Shown one piece after another: positions 51,647 through 61,832 of a stretch of 64,000 nt of DNA. The DNA is from Theristus sp. LFF4_11. Its lineage: Eukaryota > Nematoda > Chromadorea > Monhysterida > Xyalidae. Numbering within the stretch: the stretch's first letter is position 1; the number at the start of each line of letters is the position of its first letter. Below the pieces are notes generated by a model. That model had not been told where the DNA came from. It did not search any database and saw nothing but the letters and a program-made list of their open reading frames with translations. The stretch covers positions 62,001 to 126,000 of the forward strand of contig JASANC010003703.1 of the NCBI GenBank assembly GCA_030248135.1, read 5' to 3'. The translations under genes and the position numbers were made by a program.

Positions 51647-54637
51647 TCAAGCCAGAAGGGAGGGGAAACGTGTCGCAATAAATTTATGGATGAGTTGAGA
51701 TTCGTTTGCAATAAGCCTATTTTTGAAAGAAGAGGTTGAGGGAGCTGAGACTGTGTCTTGATTCAGACTGTTCCAGAGTTGGATGGTTCGCACGGCCCAA
51801 GCACCAGCTCTAATTGACGTCTTTACAGGCGGTGTGTTCAATTTATGTTGATGACCTCTAGTACCAAATTCCCCTTGGTGAACCTCAAAGAAGTCTGATA
51901 GATTTAAGACATAACACTTTGCATTGATAAATTTGTAAACCATTACCAGGTCTGACACAATTCTCTTGAATACAAGTGAACTTTGCTGCAAATCAATGAG
52001 CCGCTGGGTGTATGATGTTTCAAAATTTACACCTTCGAGATACTTTGTGAAACTTCTTTGAACGGATTCCACTCTCTTCAAAAGACCTACTTGAGACGGA
52101 GACCAAACCGAATTGCAATACGAGAGCTTGGTTACAACCATCGCATTAAATAACTTCATTCTAGCTGTTGTCGATCTGGTTCTGAAACACCGTTTAATGA
52201 GGCCCGCCATGCTCTTTGATTTGCCACAAATTTCAGATACATGATCAGCGAAGGATAATCTCTCATCAATTACCACTCCAAGATCTTTGATCTTACTGAC
52301 ATTTTGCACGGATTTTCCACCAACAGTGTAATTGAACTTTGGGTTACGAGATGGATTCAAGTGTAAGCACACGGTTTTTTCCGCTGCAAGTTTTAGTTTA
52401 TTTATTTTCAACCATTTCTCAATTGCGATCAGATCATTCTCGATCAGAATTTTATCTTCCACACTTTCAACTTCTCGATAAATTTTGACATCATCAGCAT
52501 ATACCACAATATTGGAATGAGTGACACATTTCGGGAGATCGTTGACAAACAGAGCAAAAAGAATCGGACCCAGAACCGAACCTTGCGGAACCCCTGACGT
52601 TACATTCACAAATTTAGATTGAAATCCACCGACCCTGACACATTGAGTTCGATTCTCCAGATACGCTGCAATCCATTGAACGAGAACCGCATCCAGTCCT
52701 AATTCGTTTAACTTTGAGATTAATACAGCGTGTGAAACTGTGTCAAAGGCCTTCGAAACATCAAAGTAAATAACATCAACACCTATACCTTTGTCCCAGC
52801 TTAGAGTCCAATCATTCATACATTTCAGTAATTGTAGCTCAACACCGCGCCCTGGAAGAAAGCCAAATTGATTGGGTGAGAAAATGTTGTTTGTGATACA
52901 ATGATTCATAATTCTGTTCTTTAGAATTCTTTCCATCACTTTACAAACACTGGAGGTTAAAGACACCGGTCGGTAGTCTGAAAGTACACTACTTCTGCCT
53001 TTTTTGGGTATTGGACAAATAACGGCTGTTCTGAATTCCAAAGGAACTTCTCCCTGGAAAAGCGAGACATTAAAAATCGCTGATAATGGTTCAGCCAAAA
53101 ATGCCGACAGTTTTTTCAAAAATATGTTTGGAATTCCGTCTAACCCAGCTGCTGATTTGTTTTTTAACTTCATCAAATATTGATAAACAGTTACTTCGTC
53201 AATTTCATTAACATTTGATTTCACAGTAGTCGACCTCATAAATTTTGTTTGTACCTGATTTTCTTTTTCCAGAAACACGGATGCAAACTGTGAATTCAGT
53301 GCCTCAGCTTTATCTAGATCAGAAATGATGCATTGGCCGTTTGGCCCGCGTAGTGCGGGTAACGTTTTTTGATTTGATAACTTTCGTTTAACAAATCCCC
53401 AAAACGATTTCGGATTTGAATTTTTCAGCACTATTTTTTCGTAAGCCAATGCCGCTTTACATTTCCGCCTATTTATAAGTTTGTTTACCGCCCTCAAAGA
53501 CAAAAAGTTGTTTATGTTTCTCTTCTGCTCATCTTTGTGTTTCATTCTCAAACGTTTTCGCGCAGCAAAAAGTCTTTTGAGCCCTGGTGTTAAGGTCATG
53601 ACGGTTCCTAATTTATTATTTATCTTACCAATCGGGACAAACAGCTTTATTAATTTTCTGCAGATTTCAAGAAAAAGGCGGTACATTTGACCAGAATTTG
53701 AGCAAGATCGAAAAATCCAAGACCAACTTTTGCCAGCTTTCGTCTTTTTCGTACTTTCAAAGTCACGCGATGGATAAAAATCACTGAGGCATTTCTTCAT
53801 TTGTCCCCATTCAGCTTTTGCAAAATTTTTGAACTGTCTGTTTGGTAAGACAGATTTAATTTGAAGATTAGTTGTAAGTACAATCGATTTATGATCACTC
53901 TGGAAATCAACCCCACCAAATGGCATTTCTACACAAACATCCACAACCATTTGGACACAACTGACAAAACAAAGGTCTAAAAAATTGTCTTGCCGCGTTG
54001 GCATATCTACCAATTGATGTAGGCCCACATCATTGACAGAATCTTGAAATTCTTTACTTGCTGTGGAAATTGATTTTGGCATATTACCGTTTTCACCCCA
54101 TGTCAGATCCGGCAAATTAAAGTCACCAAAGAGAAATACTCCCATTCCCTTTTCAGTTAAACACTCAATTTTCTCCAAGAATAGTTTCCAATTACTAGAA
54201 TTTCGACTTGGCGAACCAGGAGGACGATAAACAATTCCCAGGCAATAACTCGTTGTGTTTAGAAATAATTCTAAGGTAAACAACTCAAAATCTTCGCAAC
54301 TGATCGCTAGGTCAGGAACCACAGCAGCCTTGATAGTTTTTGGAACCAGACACAAAATCCCACCTCCACGTCCGCCCCAACTTCGATCAAGTCTAAACAC
54401 TTGGTGACTATCATTTTCAACCAAAAGTGAGTCCGAAACAGTGGAATCCAACCAAGTCTCAACAAACATATAAACTCTGCTCTCTCCCTCATCCAAAATT
54501 AACTGCTGGAGTGCATCCCTTCGGTTCTGGCTCAACAAGGACCTAGAGTTGCAAAAGTGAAACGATAGTGTGTTCTCCCTTTCTAAAAACTTTGCAGAAT
54601 TGACACTTGATTTTTTTAATAAAAAGGAGCCGCTTTC
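51647..54637 (-). CDS. LINE ORF2: endonuclease and reverse transcriptase
   Basis: Nicks target DNA and copies the element RNA by target-primed reverse transcription. The frame is open for 995 codons from directly after the ORF1 stop; the first ATG is only at codon 57, inside the endonuclease domain. The endonuclease part starts FHFCNSRSLL (26-35), continues with ETWLD, FGDFNLPDLTWG (GDFN 171-174) and SDH (247-249). Reverse transcriptase motifs are YRPVSLTSSVCK, FGFLPGRG, FDVSKAFD (first catalytic Asp 626), GVPQGSVLGP and YADD (713-716). The C-terminal part resembles the CR1-type tail; RNase H is absent. The domain needs residues that lie before the first ATG, so translation probably continues from ORF1 or starts at a non-ATG codon. 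Confidence 0.92.
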   Translation of the reverse strand, partial: ESGSFLLKKSSVNSAKFLERENTLSFHFCNSRSLLSQNRRDALQQLILDEGESRVYMFVETWLDSTVSDSLLVENDSHQVFRLDRSWGGRGGGILCLVPKTIKAAVVPDLAISCEDFELFTLELFLNTTSYCLGIVYRPPGSPSRNSSNWKLFLEKIECLTEKGMGVFLFGDFNLPDLTWGENGNMPKSISTASKEFQDSVNDVGLHQLVDMPTRQDNFLDLCFVSCVQMVVDVCVEMPFGGVDFQSDHKSIVLTTNLQIKSVLPNRQFKNFAKAEWGQMKKCLSDFYPSRDFESTKKTKAGKSWSWIFRSCSNSGQMYRLFLEICRKLIKLFVPIGKINNKLGTVMTLTPGLKRLFAARKRLRMKHKDEQKRNINNFLSLRAVNKLINRRKCKAALAYEKIVLKNSNPKSFWGFVKRKLSNQKTLPALRGPNGQCIISDLDKAEALNSQFASVFLEKENQVQTKFMRSTTVKSNVNEIDEVTVYQYLMKLKNKSAAGLDGIPNIFLKKLSAFLAEPLSAIFNVSLFQGEVPLEFRTAVICPIPKKGRSSVLSDYRPVSLTSSVCKVMERILKNRIMNHCITNNIFSPNQFGFLPGRGVELQLLKCMNDWTLSWDKGIGVDVIYFDVSKAFDTVSHAVLISKLNELGLDAVLVQWIAAYLENRTQCVRVGGFQSKFVNVTSGVPQGSVLGPILFALFVNDLPKCVTHSNIVVYADDVKIYREVESVEDKILIENDLIAIEKWLKINKLKLAAEKTVCLHLNPSRNPKFNYTVGGKSVQNVSKIKDLGVVIDERLSFADHVSEICGKSKSMAGLIKRCFRTRSTTARMKLFNAMVVTKLSYCNSVWSPSQVGLLKRVESVQRSFTKYLEGVNFETSYTQRLIDLQQSSLVFKRIVSDLVMVYKFINAKCYVLNLSDFFEVHQGEFGTRGHQHKLNTPPVKTSIRAGAWAVRTIQLWNSLNQDTVSAPSTSSFKNRLIANESQLIHKFIATRFPSLLA

Positions 54638-55672
54638 CTAATGTTGCTCAACAACAGCGCCTGCTCGAGGTCCGGCTTTCAACTCAGAATCGATCAAATC
54701 ACACAGTTTGAAATCGAACGGGTCGGCGAAAAAACGGACACGGCGGTCTTGGAATTTTTCGTAGATCGCCAACGGATCTGTGTCCGATCCACGAAGCACA
54801 AACGTGCGGCCCGTTCTGCTCATTTTTTGTCGCAAGAAAGCCAACACACTCTGAGCACGGAATTCGAGAAGGCGTTGCATATGAGTCAAGTCAGACCTGA
54901 TGTACGTCTGGTTGAACTTCGTGACGCCCTGTCGATGGAACAGCTCGGACGCCGCTCGGCCCAGCATCAATCGTTTTGTTTGCCCGTCATCAGAACAGAT
55001 CACTTTGAGTGGCCTTGCTTTGTCCGACCTGATCGCGCCCATTCTGAACACGCAGTCCACCTTTGTCGGATCGCCACCGAGTTCGTGCACCTTTTCGCGG
55101 ATCGTTTTCAGCTCCGGGTTGTCCGTCTCATTTCCGCGCGCTTCGCCAACCACAGTCACCTGAGGCGTTGATTCTGGCCACTTTTCAATTACAATGTTAG
55201 CTTTTTTGGATTGCCGTTCAGCCAACTCAGTGATCGAATTTTGTTGGCCGCGAACAGACTTGTCCACGCTGTAGAGCTCAGCAGTATCGGCCGGCAAACT
55301 CCTCAAGTGCTCAGGAGGACGGCCGTATGATTCATCCGGTGCTTGTTGGATTGAGCAATTGTTTTTGATCGTCTCAACCAGCACCTGATTCTGCTGCATC
55401 AGTTTCTCCACCGTAGCCACCAAAGTTTTCACTAACCCGACAAGCGCGGCCATGTCCTCGCCTCCCATGCTACCACCGTCGTCGTCAGAATTGTTCGAAT
55501 CTCTGGATGAAATGCTCACGTCGTCGCCGGTCGGAATTTCGTTAGCACTGCTCACTTTTTCTGTGCTTTGTTCATCAGCTGTATTACTCGTTTTTTGAAT
55601 TTTTTTCTCGGGCGACGTCGGCGATCCGCTCGGCGTGAATCGCTTCGTCTTCTTGTGTGCCCGTTTGGTCAT
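54638..55672 (-). CDS. LINE ORF1 protein (RNA-binding/chaperone-like)
   Basis: 344 aa from ATG 55672 to TAG at 54638-54640. The N-terminus is basic then acidic Ser/Asp/Gly-rich. A leucine/valine heptad-like stretch (about 75-105) suggests a coiled coil. The following part (about 160-300), with KVDCVFRMGAIR and RPLKVICSD motifs, resembles the RNA-binding ORF1 domain common in CR1/L1-type elements. ORF1 proteins coat the element RNA. The stop codon is in the same frame as ORF2, with nothing between them. Confidence 0.8.
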   Translation of the reverse strand: MTKRAHKKTKRFTPSGSPTSPEKKIQKTSNTADEQSTEKVSSANEIPTGDDVSISSRDSNNSDDDGGSMGGEDMAALVGLVKTLVATVEKLMQQNQVLVETIKNNCSIQQAPDESYGRPPEHLRSLPADTAELYSVDKSVRGQQNSITELAERQSKKANIVIEKWPESTPQVTVVGEARGNETDNPELKTIREKVHELGGDPTKVDCVFRMGAIRSDKARPLKVICSDDGQTKRLMLGRAASELFHRQGVTKFNQTYIRSDLTHMQRLLEFRAQSVLAFLRQKMSRTGRTFVLRGSDTDPLAIYEKFQDRRVRFFADPFDFKLCDLIDSELKAGPRAGAVVEQH

Positions 55673-55756
55673 CAGCACTCGAGTAATTTATTGAACCGGC
55701 GCCACCAGGGCACCACGTCGTCGCTTTGATTCTGAAACTCAAGTTTATGGGTAAAA

Positions 55757-56190
55757 AACTGTTATCTATCTTCAAAAATTTCTCAGCCAGCTATCTATCT
55801 AAAAATTTTTGTCTTCGAAGACAGTCAATTTTTGACCAAAATTGACCGTTTTTGCTCGTAATTCTTAAAAATTTCGCTAATTTTAGGTAAAACACGTAGT
55901 TTTTACTTGATTTTTAGTGTATTTTTAGCATTATTTTGCTGTTTTTATAGCTTTTTAGCTTTTTTAGCTATCTATCTATCAAATTTCAAATTTTTGACCC
56001 CCCCCCAAAGTCACATGCCCCCCCCCCCCGCGCCCCCCCCCCCCCCCCCCCCCAAAAATTTTCCAGCTATCTATATCGGCCCCCCCCAACCCCTCGGCTC
56101 TGGAACAACTGTGGTTGTTCTAGGGGGGGGGTAGAGATCAGTACCGAAGGCGAAAGCAAATTTTCAAGGGGGGGGGGTGTCGTCACGTGG
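55757..56190 (+). repeat. composite repeat, copy 2, blocks A-D-C
   Basis: Block A (55757-56005), poly-C, D (about 56065-56112) and C (56138-56190) match the corresponding blocks of copy 1. Order here is B-(LINE)-A-D-C, while copy 1 reads C-B-A-D, as expected from a tandem array of a B-A-D-C unit. Confidence 0.75.
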
Positions 56191-56569
56191 GAATCATAGA
56201 CAAAAGACCGCACGTACCAAAAGACCGCACGTGCCAAAAACCCGAAAGACAAAAAAACCGGAGGTTGGGGGGGAACAAAAAAGCACGTGCCAAAAGACCG
56301 CACGAGCATTTAGCAAGTCGGTTCCGCTGATTCTATTTCGATTTTACAATTGCACCAAGCAACATTCGTATCATTTCTTGTGATGAATTGTGTTTTCGTG
56401 AATTGTTTTCGTTTGTTCATTGTTCGAGTTTCACTTTTACAAAACAAAAATGTTTTTTCTTGGTTCAGTGGATTTGGAACACAGCCAAATACCGTTTTTG
56501 GGGTTCAGTGGATTTGGTACACGGCCAAATAGTAAAAATTATTGCGGACACAGCCTTTAAAACTCACTT
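56191..56569. other. spacer with short direct repeats
   Basis: Begins with several copies of CAAAAGACCGCACG and near-duplicated TTCAGTGGATTTGG(A/T)ACAC units (about 56467 and 56505). No gene seen. Confidence 0.5.
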
Positions 56570-58040
56570 TTGTTTGATAATTTGTCATGGATTGTCAAAA
56601 TTGGCTGGGGGAATCGTGAGCTGGGCGACGTTTTCTGTTGGCAGTCTGCGCGTTTCACCGTGTTTGTCTTGTGCACCGATCTGTCACGCGACTCTCCCGA
56701 CGCTGTGCTCAACCGATTTCAACGAACTATGGCTCAGTCAACTCAGCAGAACACCGGCAACACGGTGATGTGTCGTTTGTGGGTGTTTCCGATCATTTAA
56801 AAAAAACAAAAAATCCAAAATCAACATAACTTTGTGTTTTGGCCTTTTTCACACTTTTTTTATTGTAAAGCAACCGATGCTGAATGAAACAACAACCAAC
56901 CACAAACTACACATCAACGTGTTCCGGATGTTCTGCTGAGACGATTCAGCCGTCGATCGTCGAAATCGGCTCAGGAAATCGTGATCTGGACGACGTCATG
57001 TGTTGGCTGTTACTGCGTTTCACCGTGTGTGTCGCGCGCGCCGACCTGTCACGCAGCACTGCCGGCGCTGTGCTTGACCGATTTCGACGAACGACAGCTC
57101 AATCAATTCAGCGGAACACCGGCAACGCGATGATATGTCGTTTGTGGTTAGTTCCGATCATTTTTTCAAAAAACCAAAAAAATCCAAAATCACAATAAAT
57201 TTGTGTTTTGTCGTTTTTCACACTTTTTTTTATTGTGAAGCAACTGATGCTGAATAAAACAACAACCAACCATAAACTACATATCATCGTGTTCCGGATG
57301 TTCTGCTGAGATGATTGAGCCGTCGATCGTCGAAATCGGCTAAGGAAATCGTGATCTGGACGACGTTTTCTGTTGACAATCTGCGCGTTTCACCGTGTGT
57401 GTCGCGCGCGCCGACCTGTCACGCAGCACTGCCGGCGCTGTGCTTGACCGATTTCGACAAACGACAGCTCAATCAATTCAGCAGAACACCGGCAACGCGA
57501 TGATATGTCGTTTGTGGTTAGTTCCGATAATTTTTTCAAAAACCAAAAAAATCCAAAATCACCATAAATTTGTGTTTTGTCGTGTTTTACACTTTTTTAT
57601 TGTAAAGCAACCGGTGCTGAACAAAACAACAACCAACCACAAACTACATATCATCGTGTTCCGGATGTTCTGCTGAGATGATTGAGCCGTCGATCGTCGA
57701 AATCGGCTCAGGAAATCGTGATCTGGACGACGTTTTCTGTTGACAATCTGCGCGTTTCACCGTGTGTGTCGCGCGCGCCGACCTGTCACGCAGCACTGCC
57801 GGCGCTGTGCTTGACCGATTTCGACGAACGACAGCTCAATCAATTCAGCAGAACACCGGAAACGCGATGATATGTCGTTTGTGGTTAGTTCCGATCATTT
57901 TTTCAAAAACCAAAAAATCCAAAATCACCATAAATTTGTGTTTTGTCGTTTTTCACACTTTTTTTATTGTGAAGCAACTTATGCTGAATAAAACAACAAC
58001 CAACCACAAACTACATATCATCGTGTTCCGGATGTTCTGC
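56570..58040 (+). repeat. tandem repeat, unit about 370 bp, four copies
   Basis: Unit boundaries at about 56570 (most diverged copy), 56931, 57301 and 57668. The last three are over 90% alike, with TTCTGCTGAGA(C/T)GATT(C/G)AGCC repeated at 371 and 367 base intervals. Each unit has two overlapping open frames whose reading is conserved only because the DNA is. The last copy runs straight into the next satellite. Confidence 0.92.
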
Positions 58041-60840
58041 CGGTTATGAAACAACTTTGGACAAAAATTGCCCAATTTTTGCCCAAAAAGGGTCGGGGCA
58101 AAAAAGTAACCGGATTTTCAACATCTACAGCTGAAATTACCCCAGGAAACTTTTTTGTTCGGCATGAAACAATTTTAAACAAAAATTGAAAGGGCGACAT
58201 TTGAAACCAGGTCAAAACCTTTGAACTTTTGAAAATGCCCATTTTTTTGCCCAAAAAAGGTCGTGGCAAAAAAGTAATTGAATTTTTAAAATCTACGGAT
58301 GAAATTACCCCAGGAAACTATTTTGTTCGGTTATGAAACAACTTTAGACAAAAACTGCCCAATTTTTGCCCAAAAAGGGTCGGGGCAAAAAAGTAACCGG
58401 ATTTTCAACATCTACAGCTGAAATTACCCCAGGAAACTTTTTTGTTCGGCATGAAACAATTTTAAACAAAAATTGAAAGGGCGACATTTGAAACCAGGTC
58501 AAAACCTTTAAACTTTTGAAAATGCCCAATTTTTTGCCCAAAAAAGGTCGTGGCAAAAAAGTAATTGAATTTTCAATATCTACGGATGAAATTACCCCAG
58601 GAAACTATTTTGTTCGGTTATAAAACAACTTTAGACAAAAATTGCCCAATTTTTAACCCAAAAAGGGTTGGGCAAAAAAGTAACCGGATATTCAACATCT
58701 ACAGCTGAAATTACCCCAGGAAACTTTTTTGTTCGGTCATGACACAATTTTAAACAAAAATTGAAAGGGCGACATTTGAAACCAGGTCAAAACCTTTGAA
58801 CTTTTGAAAATGCCCAATTTTTTGCCCAAAAAAGGTCGTGGCAAAAAAGTAATTGAATTTTTAAAATCTACGGATGAAATTACCCCAGGAAACTATTTTG
58901 TTCGGTTATGAAACAACTTTAGACAAAAATTGCCCAATTTTTGCCCAAAAAGGGTCGGGGCAAAAAAGTAACCGGATTTTCAACATCTACAGCTGAAATT
59001 ACCCCAGGAAACTTTTTTGTTCGGCATGAAACAATTTTAAACAAAAATTGAAAGGGCGACATTTGAAACCAGGTCAAGACCTTTGAACTTTTGAAAATGC
59101 CCAATTTTTTGCCCAAAAAAGGTCGTGGCAAAAAGTAATTGAATTTTTGAAATCTACGGATGAAATTACCCCAGGAAACTATTTTGTTCGGTTATAAAAC
59201 AACTTTAAACAAAAATTTCCCAATTTTTGCCCAAAAAGGGTCGGGGCAAAAAAGTAACCGGATTTTCAACATCTACAGCTGAAATTACCCAAGGAAACTT
59301 TTTTGTTCGGCATGAAACAATTTTAAACAAAAATTGAAAGGGCGACATTTGAAACCAGGTCAAAACCTTTGAACTTTTGAAAATGCCCAATTTTTTGCCC
59401 AAAAAAGGTCGTGGCAAAAAATTTAATTGAATTTTTAAAATCTACGGATGAAATTACCCCAGGAAACTATTTTGTTCGGTTATAAAACAACTTTAGACAA
59501 AAATTTCCCAATTTTTGCCCAAAAAGGGTCGGGGCAAAAAAGTAACCGGATTTTCAACATCTACAGCTGAAATTACCCCAGGAAACTTTTTTGTTCGGCA
59601 TGAAACAATTTTAAACAAAAATTGAAAGGGCGACATTTGAAACCAGGTCAAAACCTTTGAACTTTTGAAAATGCCCAATTTTTTGCCCAAAAAAGGTCGT
59701 GGCAAAAAAGTTATTGAATTTTTAAAATCTACGGATGAAATTACCCCAGGATACTATTTTGTTCGGTTATGAAACAACTTTAAACAAAAATTGCCCAATT
59801 TTTGCCCAAAAAGGGTCGGGGCAAAAAAGTAACCGGATTTTCAACATCTACAGCTGAAATTACCCCAGGAAATTTTTTGTTCGGTCATGAAACAATTTCA
59901 GACAAAAATTGAAAGGGCGATATTTGAAACCAGGTCAAAACCTTTGAACTTTTGAAAATGTTCAATTTTTTGCCCAAAAAAAGGTCGTGGCAAAAAAAGT
60001 AATTGAATTTTTAAAATCTACGGATGAAATTACCCCAGGAAACTATTTTGTTCGGTTATGAAATAACTTTAGACAAAAATTGCCCAATTTTTGCCCAAAA
60101 AGGGTCGGGGCAAAAAACTAACCGGACTTTCAAAATCTACAGCTGAAATTACCCCAGGAAACTTTTTTTTCGACTACGAAACAATTACAGACAAAAATTG
60201 AAAGGGCGACATTTGAAAAAGGTCAAAACCTCCGAAATTTTGAAAATGCCCATTTTTTGCCCAAAAAAGGGTCGTGGCAAAAAAGTAATTGAATTTTTAA
60301 AATCTACGGATGAAATTAACCCAGGAAACTATTTTGTTCGGTTATGAAACAACTTTAGACAAAAATTGCCCAATTTTTGCCCAAAAAGGGTCGGGGCAAA
60401 AAAGTAACCGGATTTTCAACATCTACAGCTGAAATTACCCCAGGAATTTTTTTTGTTCGGTCATGAAACAATTTCAGACAAAAATTGAAAGGGCGACATT
60501 TGAAACCAGGTCAAAACCTCCAAAATTTTGAAAATGCCCAATTTTTTGTCCCAAAAAAGTTCGGGGCAAAAAAGTAATCGGATTTTCAAAATTTACGGAT
60601 GAAGTTACCCCAGGAAACTATTTTTTTTGGTTTTGAAACAACTTTAGACAAAAATTGAAAGGGCGAACACTCAAAACCCAGTGAAAACCCTGCGAACTTT
60701 TAAAATGCCCGATTTTTTACCCAAAAACAAGGTTTGGGTAAAAAATTAACTCAATTTCCGAAATCTCCGGATGGAATTACCCCAGGAAACATTTTTGTTT
60801 GACTGTCAAAATGTCGCAGGTAAAAATTGAAAGGGGTAAC
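58041..60840 (+). repeat. satellite array, unit about 287 bp, about ten copies
   Basis: Starts of successive units (GAAACAACTTT) fall at about 58047, 58335, 58622, 58909, 59196, 59484, 59770, 60059, 60346 and 60633. Each unit is itself a diverged dimer of two halves of about 143 bases that share ATGAAACAA, GAAATTACCCCAGGAAA and TTGCCCAAAAA. The copies in the middle are most alike and the right end decays. Repeated 70-codon minus-strand frames are a consequence of the array. Confidence 0.95.
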
Positions 60841-61662
60841 ACATCTTGATGACATAGCTGAAAAAAAGGAGACAGAAGAATAAGTAACCAAGATTTCAGA
60901 ATAGGTAATTCGCGTCTAGAACGTACGTAAAGAAGTCTGGTGGAAATTTTTCTTCGGCACAGTTTGCAACTTTGGCAGGTCTCTTCGTGTGCACAGTATC
61001 AAGTTTGCAGCATGTATGTTCGTTGCTGCAGGACAGCGACTAAATTTTGAAAACGCGCGCAGGTCCATATTCAGCCATATAATGCGTGATGCGCTGTCCG
61101 CTCGCTCGCGCATCCGCATGATAAACTTTCGATTCAATCATTCAAAATTCAGAATTTGTCAAGGTCGATTTTTGGAACACCCTGGAGTAAAACTCCTCAC
61201 TTTTCAGATATTACGCACTTTTATAAAACTGACCACTGCGCTGGCTCCAATTGGATTTGGAATTGGAAGCCAGTTGGAACTGAAAATTGGAATCAGAAGT
61301 CGATGCCCAACTGAAAATCCATCCATACATATCAAAAGAAATTCATACATTTGCTCTTTTTAAGGACGCCGATCGTTTTTTTTTCTTTAATTCAAATTTC
61401 GTGCGCTCCAAAATAGAGTTAGATTGTAGTTTGACGAGCACTAATCAACGGCAGACGATCAACCCAAGCACAGTCGGAGCAGTTTCGGTCGCCACTCGTC
61501 GCCTGGGTGGTAGCGCGTTTGACACGTTGTCTGTGCGTTCGGAGAATCGAGCCTAGCCGAGGGGTGCGTCGGCACTTGACAGCGAAAACTCGATGGGCGC
61601 CCTGTTCGACGGCGTTCTGCGTGCGCTTTTTTGGGTTGGAAGAACGGGCTGACCACACCGAC
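60841..61662. other. spacer downstream of the satellite
   Basis: If the gene at 61663-61832 continues on the minus strand, its next exons should be here or further left, but I find none. The plus-strand frame at 61507-61776 is antisense to the real exon. Confidence 0.4.
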
Positions 61663-61832
61663 CTGTGTCTAGCATTTTGCAGCAGTTCCGTGGTCACTCG
61701 ACTGGCAGCATTGCGACTGTGCGGGTTGGCCAGTTCAGGCCCGTTCAAGAGCTGCTCAAAGACGGCCTCCAATTGACCCGGGTACGGGTTACCCGCGCCG
61801 ACATGGTCCAAATAAACACCGCTGGTATCCAT
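61663..61832 (-). CDS. molybdenum cofactor sulfurase-like, N-terminal exon only
   Basis: ATG 61832 starts a 56-codon exon that ends at a donor (AG|GTCGGT, phase 2). The peptide has GVYLDHVGAGNPYPGQLEAVF followed by NPHSRNAASRVTTELLQNARHR, matching the start of MOCOS-type class V aminotransferases, which have YLDHAGAT and GNPHS. MOCOS adds a sulfur to the molybdenum cofactor of xanthine dehydrogenase and aldehyde oxidase. HVGAG replaces the usual HAGAT, and an extra ELA interrupts GNPHS. Reading past the donor gives an unrelated Arg-rich frame, so the splice is likely real or the gene is broken here. The pyridoxal-phosphate lysine and the rest of the enzyme are not visible in the window. It is a first exon of a long gene or a gene fragment stranded among repeats. 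Confidence 0.55.

Larger units (their letters stand above)
51510..55750 (-). mobile_element. non-LTR retrotransposon (LINE, CR1/Jockey superfamily), nearly complete
   Basis: Minus-strand element with ORF1 (54638-55672), ORF2 (51647-54637), a short 3' UTR and an A-rich tail (complement of 51510-51540). There are no LTRs and no RNase H domain. It sits between block B and block A of the composite repeat, blocks that lie close together in copy 1, so it appears inserted into that repeat. The 5' boundary near 55740-55755 is approximate. Both long frames are intact apart from the stop between them, suggesting a recent insertion. Confidence 0.92.

Noticed and set aside
47595..56190. CTATCTATC and other repeats considered as a CRISPR array
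   Set aside because: No regular repeat-spacer structure, and the window is plainly eukaryotic.
57315..58049. Repeated plus-strand frames of 60-95 codons
   Set aside because: They follow the 370-bp tandem unit; similarity is due to DNA duplication.
58018..59705. Five near-identical 70-codon minus-strand frames
   Set aside because: They repeat at the satellite period and contain no independent coding signal.
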